This document shows positions 24,746 to 33,207 of a stretch of 64,000 bases of DNA, in pieces. The position numbers and the translations under genes are program-made. Numbering within the stretch: the stretch's first letter is position 1; every line of letters starts with the position of its first letter. The notes beneath the pieces were generated by a model. It was given only the letters and a program-made list of their open reading frames with translations. It had not been told where the DNA came from and made no database searches. This DNA comes from Micromonospora sp. WMMA1363 (GTDB lineage: Bacteria > Actinomycetota > Actinomycetes > Mycobacteriales > Micromonosporaceae), in the NCBI RefSeq assembly GCF_030345795.1, contig NZ_JAUALB010000001.1, positions 1,297,001-1,361,000 on the forward strand, written 5' to 3'.

Positions 24746-26248
24746 TCAGGCGTTCGCCCACACCCGCGTGATCCACTCCTCCACCTCGTGGGAGGTACGC
24801 GGCATCGCCGCGGACAGGTTCTCGCAGCCGTCCTCGGTCACCAGCACGTTGTCCTCGATGCGCACGCCGATGCCGCGGAACTCCTCCGGTGCCAGCAGGT
24901 CTTCAGCCTTGAAGTAGAGGCCCGGCTCGACCGTGAGGATCATGCCCGGCTTCAACTCGCCGTCCATGTAGTCCTCGCGCAGCAACAGCTGACAGTCGTG
25001 CACGTCCATGCCCAGGTGGTGGGAGGTGCCGTGGACCATCCAGCGACGGTGCCAGCCGCCATGCTCCCGGTCCAGGGTCTGCTCCAGGGTGACTCCCTCG
25101 GGCAGCAGCCCCCACTCATGCAGGATCCGGGCGATCACCGCGTTCGCCGCGGCGTGGATGTCACTGAACTTGTTGCCCGGCTTCACCGCGGCCAGTCCGG
25201 CCTGCTGCGCCTCGTACACCGCGTCGTAGATCCGGCGCTGCACGTCGCTGAAGCGGCCGGTGACCGGCAGGGTGCGGGTGATGTCGGCGGTGAACAGGGA
25301 GTCGATTTCGATCCCGCAGTCGATCAGGATCAGATCGCCCTCGCGGACCTCACCGGTGTTCCTCGTCCAGTGGATGGTGTTGGCGTGGTCACCGGCGGCG
25401 CAGATCGACTCGTAGCCGACGCCGTTGCCCTCGTGCCGGGAGTACAGGCCGAAGACACCCTCGACCCAACGCTCACCGCGACCCTTGCGGACCGCCTCGG
25501 GTAGCGAGGCGATGATCGCGTCGAAGCCCCGGTGGGTGGCGGCGACCGCTTTGCGCATCTCGGCCACCTCCCACTCGTCCTTGACCAACCGCATCGCGGA
25601 CAGGTGGGCGGCCAACTCCGCGTCGGCGTCCTCCCGTTCCTGCGCGGACCCGGTCGCGCCCGCCTGGGCGCGGACGGCGTCGACCAGCTCGGCGAGCTGT
25701 GGGTCGGCCGCGCGGACCACCCGCATCCGGGCGGCAGCGTCGTCCTTGGCCAGGTCGTCGGCGAGCGATTCGAGGTGGCGCGCGGTGATGCCCAACTCCG
25801 ACTCCCGGTCGGCGATGGTCGGCCGGGGACCGACCCAGAACTCGCCGTAGCGGGAGTCGGCGTAGAACTCCTCGCTGTCGCGTGGGGCCAGCGGGCGGAA
25901 GTAGAGGATGGCCTGGTGGCCGCCGCCCGGCTGCGGATCGAGCACCAGGACGCTGTCCGGGTCGGCGTGCGCGCCGAGGCCGGAGAGGTGGGCGAAGGCG
26001 GTGTGCGGGCGGAACGTGTAGTCGGTGTCGTTGCTACGCACCTTCAGGCCGCCGCCGGGGATGACGAGCCGTTCGCCGGGGAACCGTTGCGACACAACGG
26101 CGCGGCGGCGGGCGGCGTGGTCTGCCACCTCGGCGCGGGGCGTGGGCTCCCGGTCGGGGGTGGCCCAACCGGAGGCGATGAAGTCACGGAACTCGTTGCT
26201 GCTGGGAATGCCGCGGTGGCTGGCCTTCGCCTGCTTCTCGCTCGTCAT
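24746..26248 (-). CDS. pepP: Xaa-Pro aminopeptidase (M24B, PepP type)
   Basis: The 500-residue metallopeptidase releases N-terminal residues before proline. The N-terminal AMP_N domain (RRAVVSQRFPGERLVIPGG...DYTFRPHTAFAHLSGLG) is followed by the pita-bread catalytic domain. The two-metal site is complete: Asp in LILIDCGIEID, Asp in SLFTADITRT, His in HGTSHHLGMDVHD, Glu in ILTVEPGLYF and Glu in GVRIEDNVL. The start ATG 26248 gives the normal actinobacterial N-terminus. It stands alone, convergent with the terpene cyclase operon, and is a housekeeping enzyme of peptide turnover. Compare the deleted M24 gene at 60181. Confidence 0.93.
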   Translation of the reverse strand: MTSEKQAKASHRGIPSSNEFRDFIASGWATPDREPTPRAEVADHAARRRAVVSQRFPGERLVIPGGGLKVRSNDTDYTFRPHTAFAHLSGLGAHADPDSVLVLDPQPGGGHQAILYFRPLAPRDSEEFYADSRYGEFWVGPRPTIADRESELGITARHLESLADDLAKDDAAARMRVVRAADPQLAELVDAVRAQAGATGSAQEREDADAELAAHLSAMRLVKDEWEVAEMRKAVAATHRGFDAIIASLPEAVRKGRGERWVEGVFGLYSRHEGNGVGYESICAAGDHANTIHWTRNTGEVREGDLILIDCGIEIDSLFTADITRTLPVTGRFSDVQRRIYDAVYEAQQAGLAAVKPGNKFSDIHAAANAVIARILHEWGLLPEGVTLEQTLDREHGGWHRRWMVHGTSHHLGMDVHDCQLLLREDYMDGELKPGMILTVEPGLYFKAEDLLAPEEFRGIGVRIEDNVLVTEDGCENLSAAMPRTSHEVEEWITRVWANA

Positions 26249-26312
26249 GCCGTCATACTGCCAGACCCGGCCGCCGTCGCCGCCCGGCGGATTCCCGACG
26301 ACGGTCGGTGGT

Positions 26313-26354
26313 CCGGGGGGCCGCGGTACCGTTCGGAACGCCGCGGCCCCCCGG
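26313..26354. terminator. Terminator of the minus-strand biosynthetic operon
   Basis: CCGGGGGGCCGCGG (26313-26326) pairs with CCGCGGCCCCCCGG (26341-26354) around a 14-nt loop. It begins two bases past the end of the MaoC gene, marking the operon end. Confidence 0.8.
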
Positions 26355-26355
26355 T

Positions 26356-26847
26356 TCAGCCAGCGTCGCAGCAGCGGACCAGAAAGGACCGCTCGAAGAC
26401 GATCACCGGCTCGCCGGTCGCCTTCGTGCCCGTCGTCTCCACCGTCACGATGCCGTTTCCGGGCCGCGACTTCGACAGTCGCTTGTGCAGGATCCGGCTC
26501 GTCGCGTAGAGGGTGTCACCGACGAAGACCGGCTCCTTGAGGCGCACCTTGTCCCAGCCCAGATTGGCCACCGCCCGGGCGGAGAGCGCCTGCACGGTCA
26601 TCCCACCGATCAGGCACAGCGTAATACCGCTGTTGACCAGCACCCGACCGTACTCGGCGGCGGTGGCGTAGTGCTGGTCGAAGTGCAGCGGGTGCTGGTT
26701 CATGGTCAGCAGGGTCAACCACGTGTTGTCGGCCTCGGAGATGGTACGCCCCGGCCAGTGCCGGATCACCATGCCGGGCTCGAAGTCCTCGTAGTCCCCG
26801 CCGTGTTCCTCGACGTACTCGTTGTCGTTGACTCGGCGCAGCGTCAT
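26356..26847 (-). CDS. MaoC-like (R)-specific hydratase/dehydratase
   Basis: The 163-residue single hot-dog enzyme reads YEDFEPGMVIRHWPGRTISEADNTWLTLLTMNQHPLHFDQHYA, then GRVLVNSGITLCLIGGMTV, then GDTLYATSRILHKRLSKSRPGNGIVTV. The Asp/Asn...His arrangement is that of enoyl-CoA hydratases of the mesaconyl-/itaconyl-CoA hydratase group. In mycobacteria a MaoC protein of this size pairs with a CitE-like lyase. It is the last gene of an eight-gene operon that also encodes a CitE-like lyase, so it most likely adds or removes water on a branched dicarboxyl-CoA made by that lyase. Confidence 0.85.
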   Translation of the reverse strand: MTLRRVNDNEYVEEHGGDYEDFEPGMVIRHWPGRTISEADNTWLTLLTMNQHPLHFDQHYATAAEYGRVLVNSGITLCLIGGMTVQALSARAVANLGWDKVRLKEPVFVGDTLYATSRILHKRLSKSRPGNGIVTVETTGTKATGEPVIVFERSFLVRCCDAG

Positions 26848-26889
26848 ACGTTGGTTCTCCGGAGGTTCGGTGGACGGGATCAGGGGCGG

Positions 26890-28248
26890 TCAGATCGCCA
26901 CCATGGCGTTGTCGGCGCTGCTGGTCCACCCCCGGACGCTGACGATGCCGGCGGAGCCGTCGGTGAAGTAGCGGCAGAACAGCCCGGCCGGGCGACCACC
27001 GAACAGCAGCGGCCCCAGCACCGGGGCGACGTCGACATCGTGGGGTTCGTCGGCGCCGTCGGCGATCAGCGCCACCCGGCAGGTCCGGGGCGCGACGTAC
27101 TCCTGCACGACGCTGGACCCGTCGGCCGCGGCGGCCACGGCGGATTCCCACGCCGAGCGACCCACCTCCCGACCGATCACCACCTGCTTGCCACACTCCC
27201 CCAGGGCCTCCTTGAGCACCAGTCGCTCGCGGTTGTTCACCACGTACGGCAGCAGGTCGACCTGCTGACCCCCGCACTCGGTCTTGCGGTCGGAGAGCAC
27301 CCGGGTCCACGGCAGGTAACGGTCGACCAGCTCCCGCTCCGCCGTGGTCATCCAGGGCCGACCCTCCGACAGCAAACCCATGGTCAGCTTGCTGTGCATG
27401 AAGGTCGACGTCTGCGTTCCCACCAGCAGACAGCCGTGGTCCAGGGCGTCCTGCACCGGTGCCGTCGCCACGCCTGCGTCGGCCCAGTCCGGGATGGTGA
27501 AGTTGCGCAGCCCGACCGGATAGCGCAGGTGCGGCGGGCGGTCCCACGCCTCGTGCAGGTCCTCCGGCTCGAAGAAGCGGGTGGTCAGCCCGTGCGCACG
27601 GTGGTGCTCGGCCTCGACCTCGAAGTACCGGCTGGTCGCTCCCTCGACCCGGGCGCTGCCGACGATGGCCACCCGGGGCGCCACCGCCAGCTCCGCGCTG
27701 AGCGAGCGGAACATCGTGGCGCGCACGGCGAACGGCTCCGGCGAGTGGAACGGCGCGCGGCCGTCCTCGTCGGCATACAGCGCCCGCCACACGTCGAGGC
27801 GGCTCTGCGTCTCGACCACGCCGCCGAGCGCGCCGCTGACGTTGAACTCCAGGAACCGCGGCCCGTCCGGCCCGATGATCAGGTCCGGCCGCACCACGCA
27901 GTGCGGGTACCCCTCGTCGAGGAGCAGGTCGCGCATCCAGAGCTGGTCCTCGCTGTCCGGCATGCGGTAGACCGCCAGCCGCTCCCGCGTGCTGGGTGCT
28001 GTCTCCAGGGCGGTACGCCGCAGCAGCTCGACCAGAACGCCGGCCACCCGGAAGATCTCCGCGTACGAGGCGCTTGGGATGGTCATCGGCGCGGCGGGCA
28101 GCACCGGCTGGTACGGCCAGCCGGTGTCTTGCAGTCCGCTGCGCAGCAGGTGCCGGATGGTGTCCACCGGTGCGGCTGGCGCCAGCCGCCGGTCACCGAA
28201 CCACGGGTGCCCGGCCGACCCGGCGTCGACCTGCTCAAACCCGCTCAT
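26890..28248 (-). CDS. ATP-grasp-like ligase of unknown substrate (copy 1)
   Basis: I do not recognise a named family for this 452-residue protein. The region RPDLIIGPDGPRFLEFNVSGALGGVVETQSRLDVW resembles the metal-binding strand (E-x-N) of ATP-grasp enzymes. Later LLPYVVNNRERLVLKEALGECGKQVVIG (a nucleotide-binding KxxxxxxGxG-like lysine and glycine loop) followed by VVQEYVAPRTCRVALI suggests the order is circularly permuted, with E-x-N before the ATP-binding lysine. It shares the LEFN...ALGG block, the YLPWTRVL/RVLPWTRYV block and the overall order with the divergent gene at 36145. A role in peptide or amide bond formation is inferred. Its ATG overlaps the upstream stop (ATGA). Confidence 0.7.
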   Translation of the reverse strand: MSGFEQVDAGSAGHPWFGDRRLAPAAPVDTIRHLLRSGLQDTGWPYQPVLPAAPMTIPSASYAEIFRVAGVLVELLRRTALETAPSTRERLAVYRMPDSEDQLWMRDLLLDEGYPHCVVRPDLIIGPDGPRFLEFNVSGALGGVVETQSRLDVWRALYADEDGRAPFHSPEPFAVRATMFRSLSAELAVAPRVAIVGSARVEGATSRYFEVEAEHHRAHGLTTRFFEPEDLHEAWDRPPHLRYPVGLRNFTIPDWADAGVATAPVQDALDHGCLLVGTQTSTFMHSKLTMGLLSEGRPWMTTAERELVDRYLPWTRVLSDRKTECGGQQVDLLPYVVNNRERLVLKEALGECGKQVVIGREVGRSAWESAVAAAADGSSVVQEYVAPRTCRVALIADGADEPHDVDVAPVLGPLLFGGRPAGLFCRYFTDGSAGIVSVRGWTSSADNAMVAI

Positions 28249-29201
28249 CCGACGTCCCCTCCCCCGTTGTGCAACGCCACGGCCGCGGCGGTGTCCTCGA
28301 TGGCCATGCCCACGGTCCGCAGCACCGAGCTCCGGCCACCGACCTCGACCTCGCCGCCGACGAGCCGGCCCAGCTCGTGCAGGTCGTCCGGGCCGAGCAG
28401 GCCGGCGGCCAGCGCGGCCCGGACCTCCCCCGCGCCGTCCAGCGCGGCGGATTGGTCTTCGACCACGGTCACCGCGTCACCCAGCAGGGCCGGGTCCAGC
28501 TCGATCGCGTCCGGGTGGGTACCACCGATCACGTTGACGTGCGCCCCTCGAGCCACCCAGTCCGCCGCCACCACCGGGGTGCTGTCGCCGGTGGAGGTGG
28601 CCGTGCAGATGATCGGGGCGTCGGCGACGGCGGCCCGCGCGCTGTCGCAGACCGTCACCCGGATCGCCGTTGTCGCCCGCACCTCGTCGGCGAGTTTCTC
28701 CGCGCCGGCGCGGGTCCGCGAGAAGACCCGGACGGTACGGATCGGACGGACCGTCGCCACCGCCCGGATGAGGGCGCGGGCCTGCACGCCCGCGCCGACG
28801 ACGGCGAGGTCGTCGGCGTCGGCGGCGGTGCAGAAGCGGGTGGCCAGCGCCGCGACCGCCCCGGTACGCACAGCGGTGAGTTCGGCGCCGTCCAGCAGCG
28901 CCGTGATGCGCCCGGTTTCCAGGTCGGTGAGCGCGACGATCCCGTGGATCAGCGGCAGGCCCCGCCCGGGGTTGTCCGGGGTCAGTGTGGTGATCTTGAC
29001 GCTGCCCACCCGGCGCCGCTCCCAGACCGCCGGGCTGACCAGCAGCACCTTCTGCTCGCCGTGCTCCACGACGGTGCGGGCCGGGGACCGGGTCCGGCCG
29101 GCGGCCAGGTCCACGAACATCTCGGCGAGCACGTCGACAACCCGGGTCATCCGCCGCGGACCAGCCATGTCCGCTGCGCCGACCGTCACCGGTGCGGTCA
29201 T
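28245..29201 (-). CDS. Ornithine cyclodeaminase/mu-crystallin family protein
   Basis: The 318-residue NAD(P)-dependent protein has the Rossmann nucleotide motif DLAVVGAGVQARALIRAV, with RTVRVFSRTRAGAEKLA after it, and N-terminal SPARTVVEHGEQKVLLVSPAVW followed by VGSVKITTLTPDNPGRGLPLIHGIVALTDLETG. The family includes ornithine cyclodeaminase (ornithine to proline), alanine dehydrogenase, ketimine/imine reductases and siderophore or antibiotic enzymes such as SbnB. Which reaction occurs cannot be read here; in this operon, reductive amination or imine reduction of a pathway intermediate is plausible. It overlaps both neighbours by four bases. Confidence 0.85.
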   Translation of the reverse strand: MTAPVTVGAADMAGPRRMTRVVDVLAEMFVDLAAGRTRSPARTVVEHGEQKVLLVSPAVWERRRVGSVKITTLTPDNPGRGLPLIHGIVALTDLETGRITALLDGAELTAVRTGAVAALATRFCTAADADDLAVVGAGVQARALIRAVATVRPIRTVRVFSRTRAGAEKLADEVRATTAIRVTVCDSARAAVADAPIICTATSTGDSTPVVAADWVARGAHVNVIGGTHPDAIELDPALLGDAVTVVEDQSAALDGAGEVRAALAAGLLGPDDLHELGRLVGGEVEVGGRSSVLRTVGMAIEDTAAAVALHNGGGDVG

Positions 29202-30058
29202 CCGACGCCGCCGAACCGGGCCTGCCAGGCGTCCTCGCGGGCCACGGTGGCGCGGGCCATCCGGGCGAACGGCGGGCCCACCATGTTGCCGTCCAGAACG
29301 GCGATGCCACCGTTGGCCGCCCCGACGGTCGCCGCGACTCGCCGGGCCAGCCGCAGGTCGTCGGCCTGGGGTCGCAGGGCCTGGTTGATGGCGGCCAGCT
29401 CGCCCGGGTGCACCGTCGCCTTACCGTGGAACCCGAGGGCCCGAACCCGTGCTGTCTCCGCGGTGAGCACGGACGGTTCGGAGAGCCGGAAGTTGGCGGT
29501 GTCGACGCAGGCCGTGCCGTGGCGCGCGCAGGCCATCGCCATCGCCTGCCGGGCCGCGAGCATCGCCTCCCAGGTGATCTCGACGTTGAGCGTGGCGGCC
29601 AGGTCGGCCGAGCCCAGCACCATGCCGTCGGCCTCCCGGGCGATCGCGTCGATGTCGGTGACCGCTTCGACGGTCTCCACCGTCACGTAGATCTCCGGCT
29701 GCGCGCCGGCCGAGGCCAACATCCGTCGCAGTAGGGTGACCTCGGCCGCCGAGGTCACCATGGTCATCATGACGATGCCGGGCCGTACCGTGCTGTCGGT
29801 GAGCATCAGCAGGTCGTGGACCGCAGCGATGCTGCCCAGTTCGTTGATGCGTACGGCGACGTTCGCCGGCTGCGGCGCCTTCTCCAACGCGTCCCGGCAG
29901 ACCACCCGCGCGGCCGGCTTCTCGGCCTGCGGGACGGAGTCCTCCAGGTCGATCAGGTGCACGTCCGCATCGTACGACCACGCCTTCACGACCCGGTCCA
30001 GAGACAGTGCCGGGGTGTAGAGGATGCTGCGCGGGATCGCGCGCACCACGGCGCTCAC
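29198..30058 (-). CDS. HpcH/HpaI aldolase / CitE-like beta-hydroxyacyl-CoA lyase
   Basis: The 286-residue TIM-barrel protein shows the CitE signatures SILYTPALSLDRVVKAWSYDADVHLIDLEDSVP (metal Glu/Asp), NVAVRINELGS (Arg), EIYVTVETVEAV, GMVLGSADLAATL and GFHGKATVHPGELAAIN. Such enzymes cleave or form C-C bonds in malyl-CoA, citramalyl-CoA and related thioesters. Encoded with a MaoC hydratase and an alpha-oxoamine synthase, it would build a beta-hydroxyacyl-CoA from an acyl-CoA and a keto acid. Similar lyase and hydratase steps are, as I recall, used in ketomemicin biosynthesis. It overlaps both neighbouring genes. Confidence 0.87.
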   Translation of the reverse strand: MSAVVRAIPRSILYTPALSLDRVVKAWSYDADVHLIDLEDSVPQAEKPAARVVCRDALEKAPQPANVAVRINELGSIAAVHDLLMLTDSTVRPGIVMMTMVTSAAEVTLLRRMLASAGAQPEIYVTVETVEAVTDIDAIAREADGMVLGSADLAATLNVEITWEAMLAARQAMAMACARHGTACVDTANFRLSEPSVLTAETARVRALGFHGKATVHPGELAAINQALRPQADDLRLARRVAATVGAANGGIAVLDGNMVGPPFARMARATVAREDAWQARFGGVG

Positions 30059-31308
30059 CGGGTCGCTGGCTTGTCGAGTGCGGCGGCCGGGCGCGCCCCG
30101 GCCCGCACCAGGACCGTGCAGAGCCGCCGGATCTGCTCCTCGGTCTGGCCGGCGCGGAGCATCACCCGCAACCCGGCCGTCCCCCGGGCAACGATCGGGA
30201 AGAACACCGGCGAGGTGTAGAAGCCGGCCGCGAAGACCTGCTGGGCGGCCTCGACGACCGTGTCGTCTCTCATCGGCACCAGCCGGATCGGGTACGACTC
30301 GCCCGACTGCCTGGTCGCCAGCAGCGAGTCGAACAGCGCGATGTTGGCGCGCAGCCGCCCCTGAAGCTGGTCGAGCTCCGCCGTGCGGTGGATCTCAGCG
30401 GAGGCGAGCGCCGCGCCGACCGCGGCGGCGTTCATCTTCTGTGAGTAGCCCAGCGGGCCGGCGAAGCGTTCGACGAGCCGGCGCGTCTCGTGTGGGTAGC
30501 CGTCGAGCAGGATGGCCGTGCCGCCCGCGCCGAAGCCCTTGCTCAACGTGGCCACCGAGATGGTCCGCTGGTCCAGCACCGGCGAGTGGGTGCGCACGTA
30601 GCCGATGCCCCGCTGTCCGTACGCCGACAGCGAGTGCGAGTCGTCGTAGAAGACCAGCATGTTGTATCTGTCCTGCAACTCGGCCAGTTCCTTGACCGGT
30701 GCGTAGCCGCCGAGGCTGTCGGAGCCGTCCACCACGTAGCAGACCCGCTGGTAGGTGCGGCACATGTCCTCGAGGTAGTCGAGGTCGTGGTGCTTGCAGG
30801 TGACCACCTCGGACTCGTCGGCGCAGCTCGGCTTGGCGTTGGCCAGCGACACGTGGGCGTTCTTGTCGAACACCATCAGCGGCCGGGTGCCGTTGCCGAG
30901 GTGGCCTGAGGCGACCAGCGGTAGCAGGCCGGTGCTGGCCGCCGCGGTGGAGATCGCGCTGATCACCGTCGCCCCGAACAGTTCGCTGAGCGACTCCTCC
31001 AGCTCCAGCAGCACCGGCGTCTGCACTCGGGTACGCGGGATGCAGTGGTCCAGTACGTTGAACCGGCGCAGCGCCGTGACCGCCCCGTCGATGACCTTCG
31101 GATGTGTGTCCAGGTCCAGGTAGGAGCAGACGGTGAAGTTCACGAACTGGTGGCCGTCGGCCGTGGTGAACACGCCGTCGGAGAGGCCACCGACGATGCC
31201 GGCGACCCCGTGTTCCTCGGACATGTTCCAGAAGGTGTTGCCGATGCCGATGAGCTTGTCGTTGTTTCGGTAGCGGTGCGTGGGGGTGATGGTCTTGCGA
31301 TCACTCAT
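30055..31308 (-). CDS. Alpha-oxoamine synthase (PLP, aminotransferase class I/II)
   Basis: The 417-residue enzyme of the KBL/BioF/CqsA family condenses an acyl-CoA with an amino acid to give an alpha-aminoketone, usually with decarboxylation. Motifs include FTVCSYLDLDTHPKVIDGA, the AAAST cofactor loop, LVFYDDSHSLSAYGQRGIG (Asp222/Asp223, His225) and the Schiff-base lysine K257 in SVATLSKGFGAGG. The start ATG 31308 overlaps the JmjC stop (TGATG). It may also be open further upstream, but that lies inside the previous gene. In this operon it is the natural step joining a CoA thioester from the MaoC/CitE pair to an amino acid, creating a carbon-linked peptide isostere. Confidence 0.9.
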   Translation of the reverse strand: MSDRKTITPTHRYRNNDKLIGIGNTFWNMSEEHGVAGIVGGLSDGVFTTADGHQFVNFTVCSYLDLDTHPKVIDGAVTALRRFNVLDHCIPRTRVQTPVLLELEESLSELFGATVISAISTAAASTGLLPLVASGHLGNGTRPLMVFDKNAHVSLANAKPSCADESEVVTCKHHDLDYLEDMCRTYQRVCYVVDGSDSLGGYAPVKELAELQDRYNMLVFYDDSHSLSAYGQRGIGYVRTHSPVLDQRTISVATLSKGFGAGGTAILLDGYPHETRRLVERFAGPLGYSQKMNAAAVGAALASAEIHRTAELDQLQGRLRANIALFDSLLATRQSGESYPIRLVPMRDDTVVEAAQQVFAAGFYTSPVFFPIVARGTAGLRVMLRAGQTEEQIRRLCTVLVRAGARPAAALDKPATR

Positions 31309-32153
31309 CACGAGTTCACCTCGGTGGGCTTGTAGCTGTAGACACCCTTGACCCGCCGGTAGGCGTACGTGTAAAGCGCGACGCCCAGTACGTGTGGCCT
31401 GCGGATAATCTTCTTCGACTTCAGCCAGAAGTTGACATTGATGTTCAGTTCGTCCAGCGACTCGGCCTGGTGCCACCAACCGAGCGGCAGATAGAGCATG
31501 TGGCCGGGTTCGAGGACGAAGTCGCGGCGCTGAGCGAGCTTGGGCGCCAGCCTCGGGTAGCGGCCGAGGTCGACGTTGTCGAGGTCGAACACCCGGGACT
31601 TGTCGCCGAACCCCCGCAGCACCGACCGGGGGTAGTACTCACGGGATCCGGGCGGGGCGATGATGAACCGCTTGCGGCCCTCCAGCGCGATGTTGAAATT
31701 CTCGAACTCGTCGAAATGGTTCTTGGTGAAGACGCCACGGTGGCTGATCCACAGGTTGGCCGCGTACAACGAGCTGCCGTAGCCGAAGAACTCCTCCGCG
31801 TCGAAGCCGGTCACGGCGTTGACGTCGGCCGGGCTGTTGCGGATGTTCGACACCACCCGGTGCCAGGTGTCCGACTCGGTCAGGTTGCGCTCGTCGGCGA
31901 AGAAGTCCCGCAGCTTGATGTCCCGGGTCTCCCAGCGCCCCGGGTGGTTCTTGTCGCCCGGCTCGGTGAACAGGGTGACGGTCATGTCGGCCAACCGGGC
32001 CGCCACGCCCTCGCGCCCGAGCCCCCGCACGCTGTCCGGCAACGAGATCACCACCGGCACGTCGGCCTTGAACAGGCCACCGGGGCCGAGTGCCTGGAAC
32101 TCCTCGAACGTCATCCGGGCGACCGGTACGCCCGACTCCTGCGAAACTGCCAT
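31308..32153 (-). CDS. JmjC/cupin-type Fe(II)/2-oxoglutarate-dependent hydroxylase
   Basis: The 281-residue protein starts at ATG 32153 with AGAGGA just upstream. The facial triad is visible as H146 and D148 in FTKNHFDEFENFNIALEGRKRFIIAPP and H228 in HMLYLPLGWWHQAESL. NINVNFW near the end matches the cupin_8/JmjC fold of FIH-like amino-acid hydroxylases. It would hydroxylate an amino-acid-derived substrate with O2 and 2-oxoglutarate. It sits between the aldolase (40-bp gap) and the oxoamine synthase (1-bp overlap), so it belongs to the same pathway. Confidence 0.85.
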   Translation of the reverse strand: MAVSQESGVPVARMTFEEFQALGPGGLFKADVPVVISLPDSVRGLGREGVAARLADMTVTLFTEPGDKNHPGRWETRDIKLRDFFADERNLTESDTWHRVVSNIRNSPADVNAVTGFDAEEFFGYGSSLYAANLWISHRGVFTKNHFDEFENFNIALEGRKRFIIAPPGSREYYPRSVLRGFGDKSRVFDLDNVDLGRYPRLAPKLAQRRDFVLEPGHMLYLPLGWWHQAESLDELNINVNFWLKSKKIIRRPHVLGVALYTYAYRRVKGVYSYKPTEVNS

Positions 32154-32193
32154 GTCCTCTGTCCTCACTGCTGGCGGGCGCCCACGCGCTCGG

Positions 32194-33207
32194 TCACCGG
32201 GTGGTCCGGCGGGCACTCAGCTCCGCCACCACGTCCACGATCAGGTCCTCCTGGCCGGCGATCGCCTGCCGCCGGCCAAGTTCGAAGAAGACGTCGCGCG
32301 GGTCGACGCCGGCGGGTGCGCAGAGCTCGACCACCCGGTGCTTGAAGCCGGAGAACACCCCGGCCAGCCCGCTGACGATACTCATCGAGGCGGTCACCGG
32401 CGGCGCGGGCATCAGCTCACGCTCGGCCAGATCAGCCGCGTCGAGCAGCGCGTACAGATCGATGCCGGTGGTGAACCCGCTGCGTTCCAGCACCGGCACC
32501 AGCACTTCGAGCTGGGTGTTACCCGCTCCCGCTCCGAAACCGCGGGCGCAGCCGTCGATGATCCGGGCGCCCGCGTCGGCGGCGGCCACCGAGTTGGCGA
32601 CGGCCATGCCGAGGTTGTTGTGCCCGTGGAAGATCACCGGGACGGCGTCGACCGCCTTGACCATCGCGGTGATCCGTGCCGTGACGTCCGAGGGCAGGAA
32701 GTGGCCCGCCGAGTCCATGATCCCCACCGCCTGCGCGCCGTACCCGACGGCGCGGGCGACGTGTTCGGCCAGCTCGTCGGGGGTGGCCATGTGGCTCATC
32801 ATCAGCACGCACTGAGCCTCGGCGCCGGCCTCCCGCAGGAAGCCCAGATGCCGTTCGGCCAGCGAAGTCTCGGTGGCGTGCACCCCGATGCGCACGACGT
32901 CGGCGCCGTGCCCGATCGCCCGCCGCAAATCGGTGGAGGTGCCCCAACCGGGCAGCATGAACACGCCGAGCCGGCTGTGCCGCAGCGCCTCGCGTACCGT
33001 CGCCAGCATCTCGTCGTCACTCACCGCGGCCTGCCCGACCTGCATCGACGAGGCGCCGAGCCCGTTGCCGTGGCCGACCTCGACCACCGGGATCCGGGCC
33101 GCGTCAGCGGCCTCCGCGTACCGGCGCAGAGCGGTCACCCCGAGCTGGTGCCGGACCGCGTGCTGGCCGTCGCGCAGGGTCGGATCGTGGACCAGGACCT
33201 GCGTCAC
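32194..33207 (-). CDS. 4-hydroxy-2-oxovalerate aldolase (DmpG/MhpE type)
   Basis: The 337-residue HMGL-like TIM-barrel aldolase has [16 protein letters not shown] (catalytic Arg, Asp metal ligand), [44 protein letters not shown] (His-x-His metal ligands), the [23 protein letters not shown] block, and the C-terminal communication domain that binds the dehydrogenase. In catabolism it splits 4-hydroxy-2-oxoacids to pyruvate and an aldehyde, channelled to DmpF. The partner gene directly upstream overlaps by four bases. No catechol meta-cleavage genes are nearby, so use in a biosynthetic direction is inferred. Confidence 0.92.
   Translation of the reverse strand: MTQVLVHDPTLRDGQHAVRHQLGVTALRRYAEAADAARIPVVEVGHGNGLGASSMQVGQAAVSDDEMLATVREALRHSRLGVFMLPGWGTSTDLRRAIGHGADVVRIGVHATETSLAERHLGFLREAGAEAQCVLMMSHMATPDELAEHVARAVGYGAQAVGIMDSAGHFLPSDVTARITAMVKAVDAVPVIFHGHNNLGMAVANSVAAADAGARIIDGCARGFGAGAGNTQLEVLVPVLERSGFTTGIDLYALLDAADLAERELMPAPPVTASMSIVSGLAGVFSGFKHRVVELCAPAGVDPRDVFFELGRRQAIAGQEDLIVDVVAELSARRTTR

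Noticed and set aside
26308..29388. A 1026-codon plus-strand open frame opposite pepP, MaoC, ATP-grasp and OCD genes
   Set aside because: It is Arg/Pro/His-rich, lacks any domain, and mirrors the codon pattern of real minus-strand genes; a GC-bias shadow.
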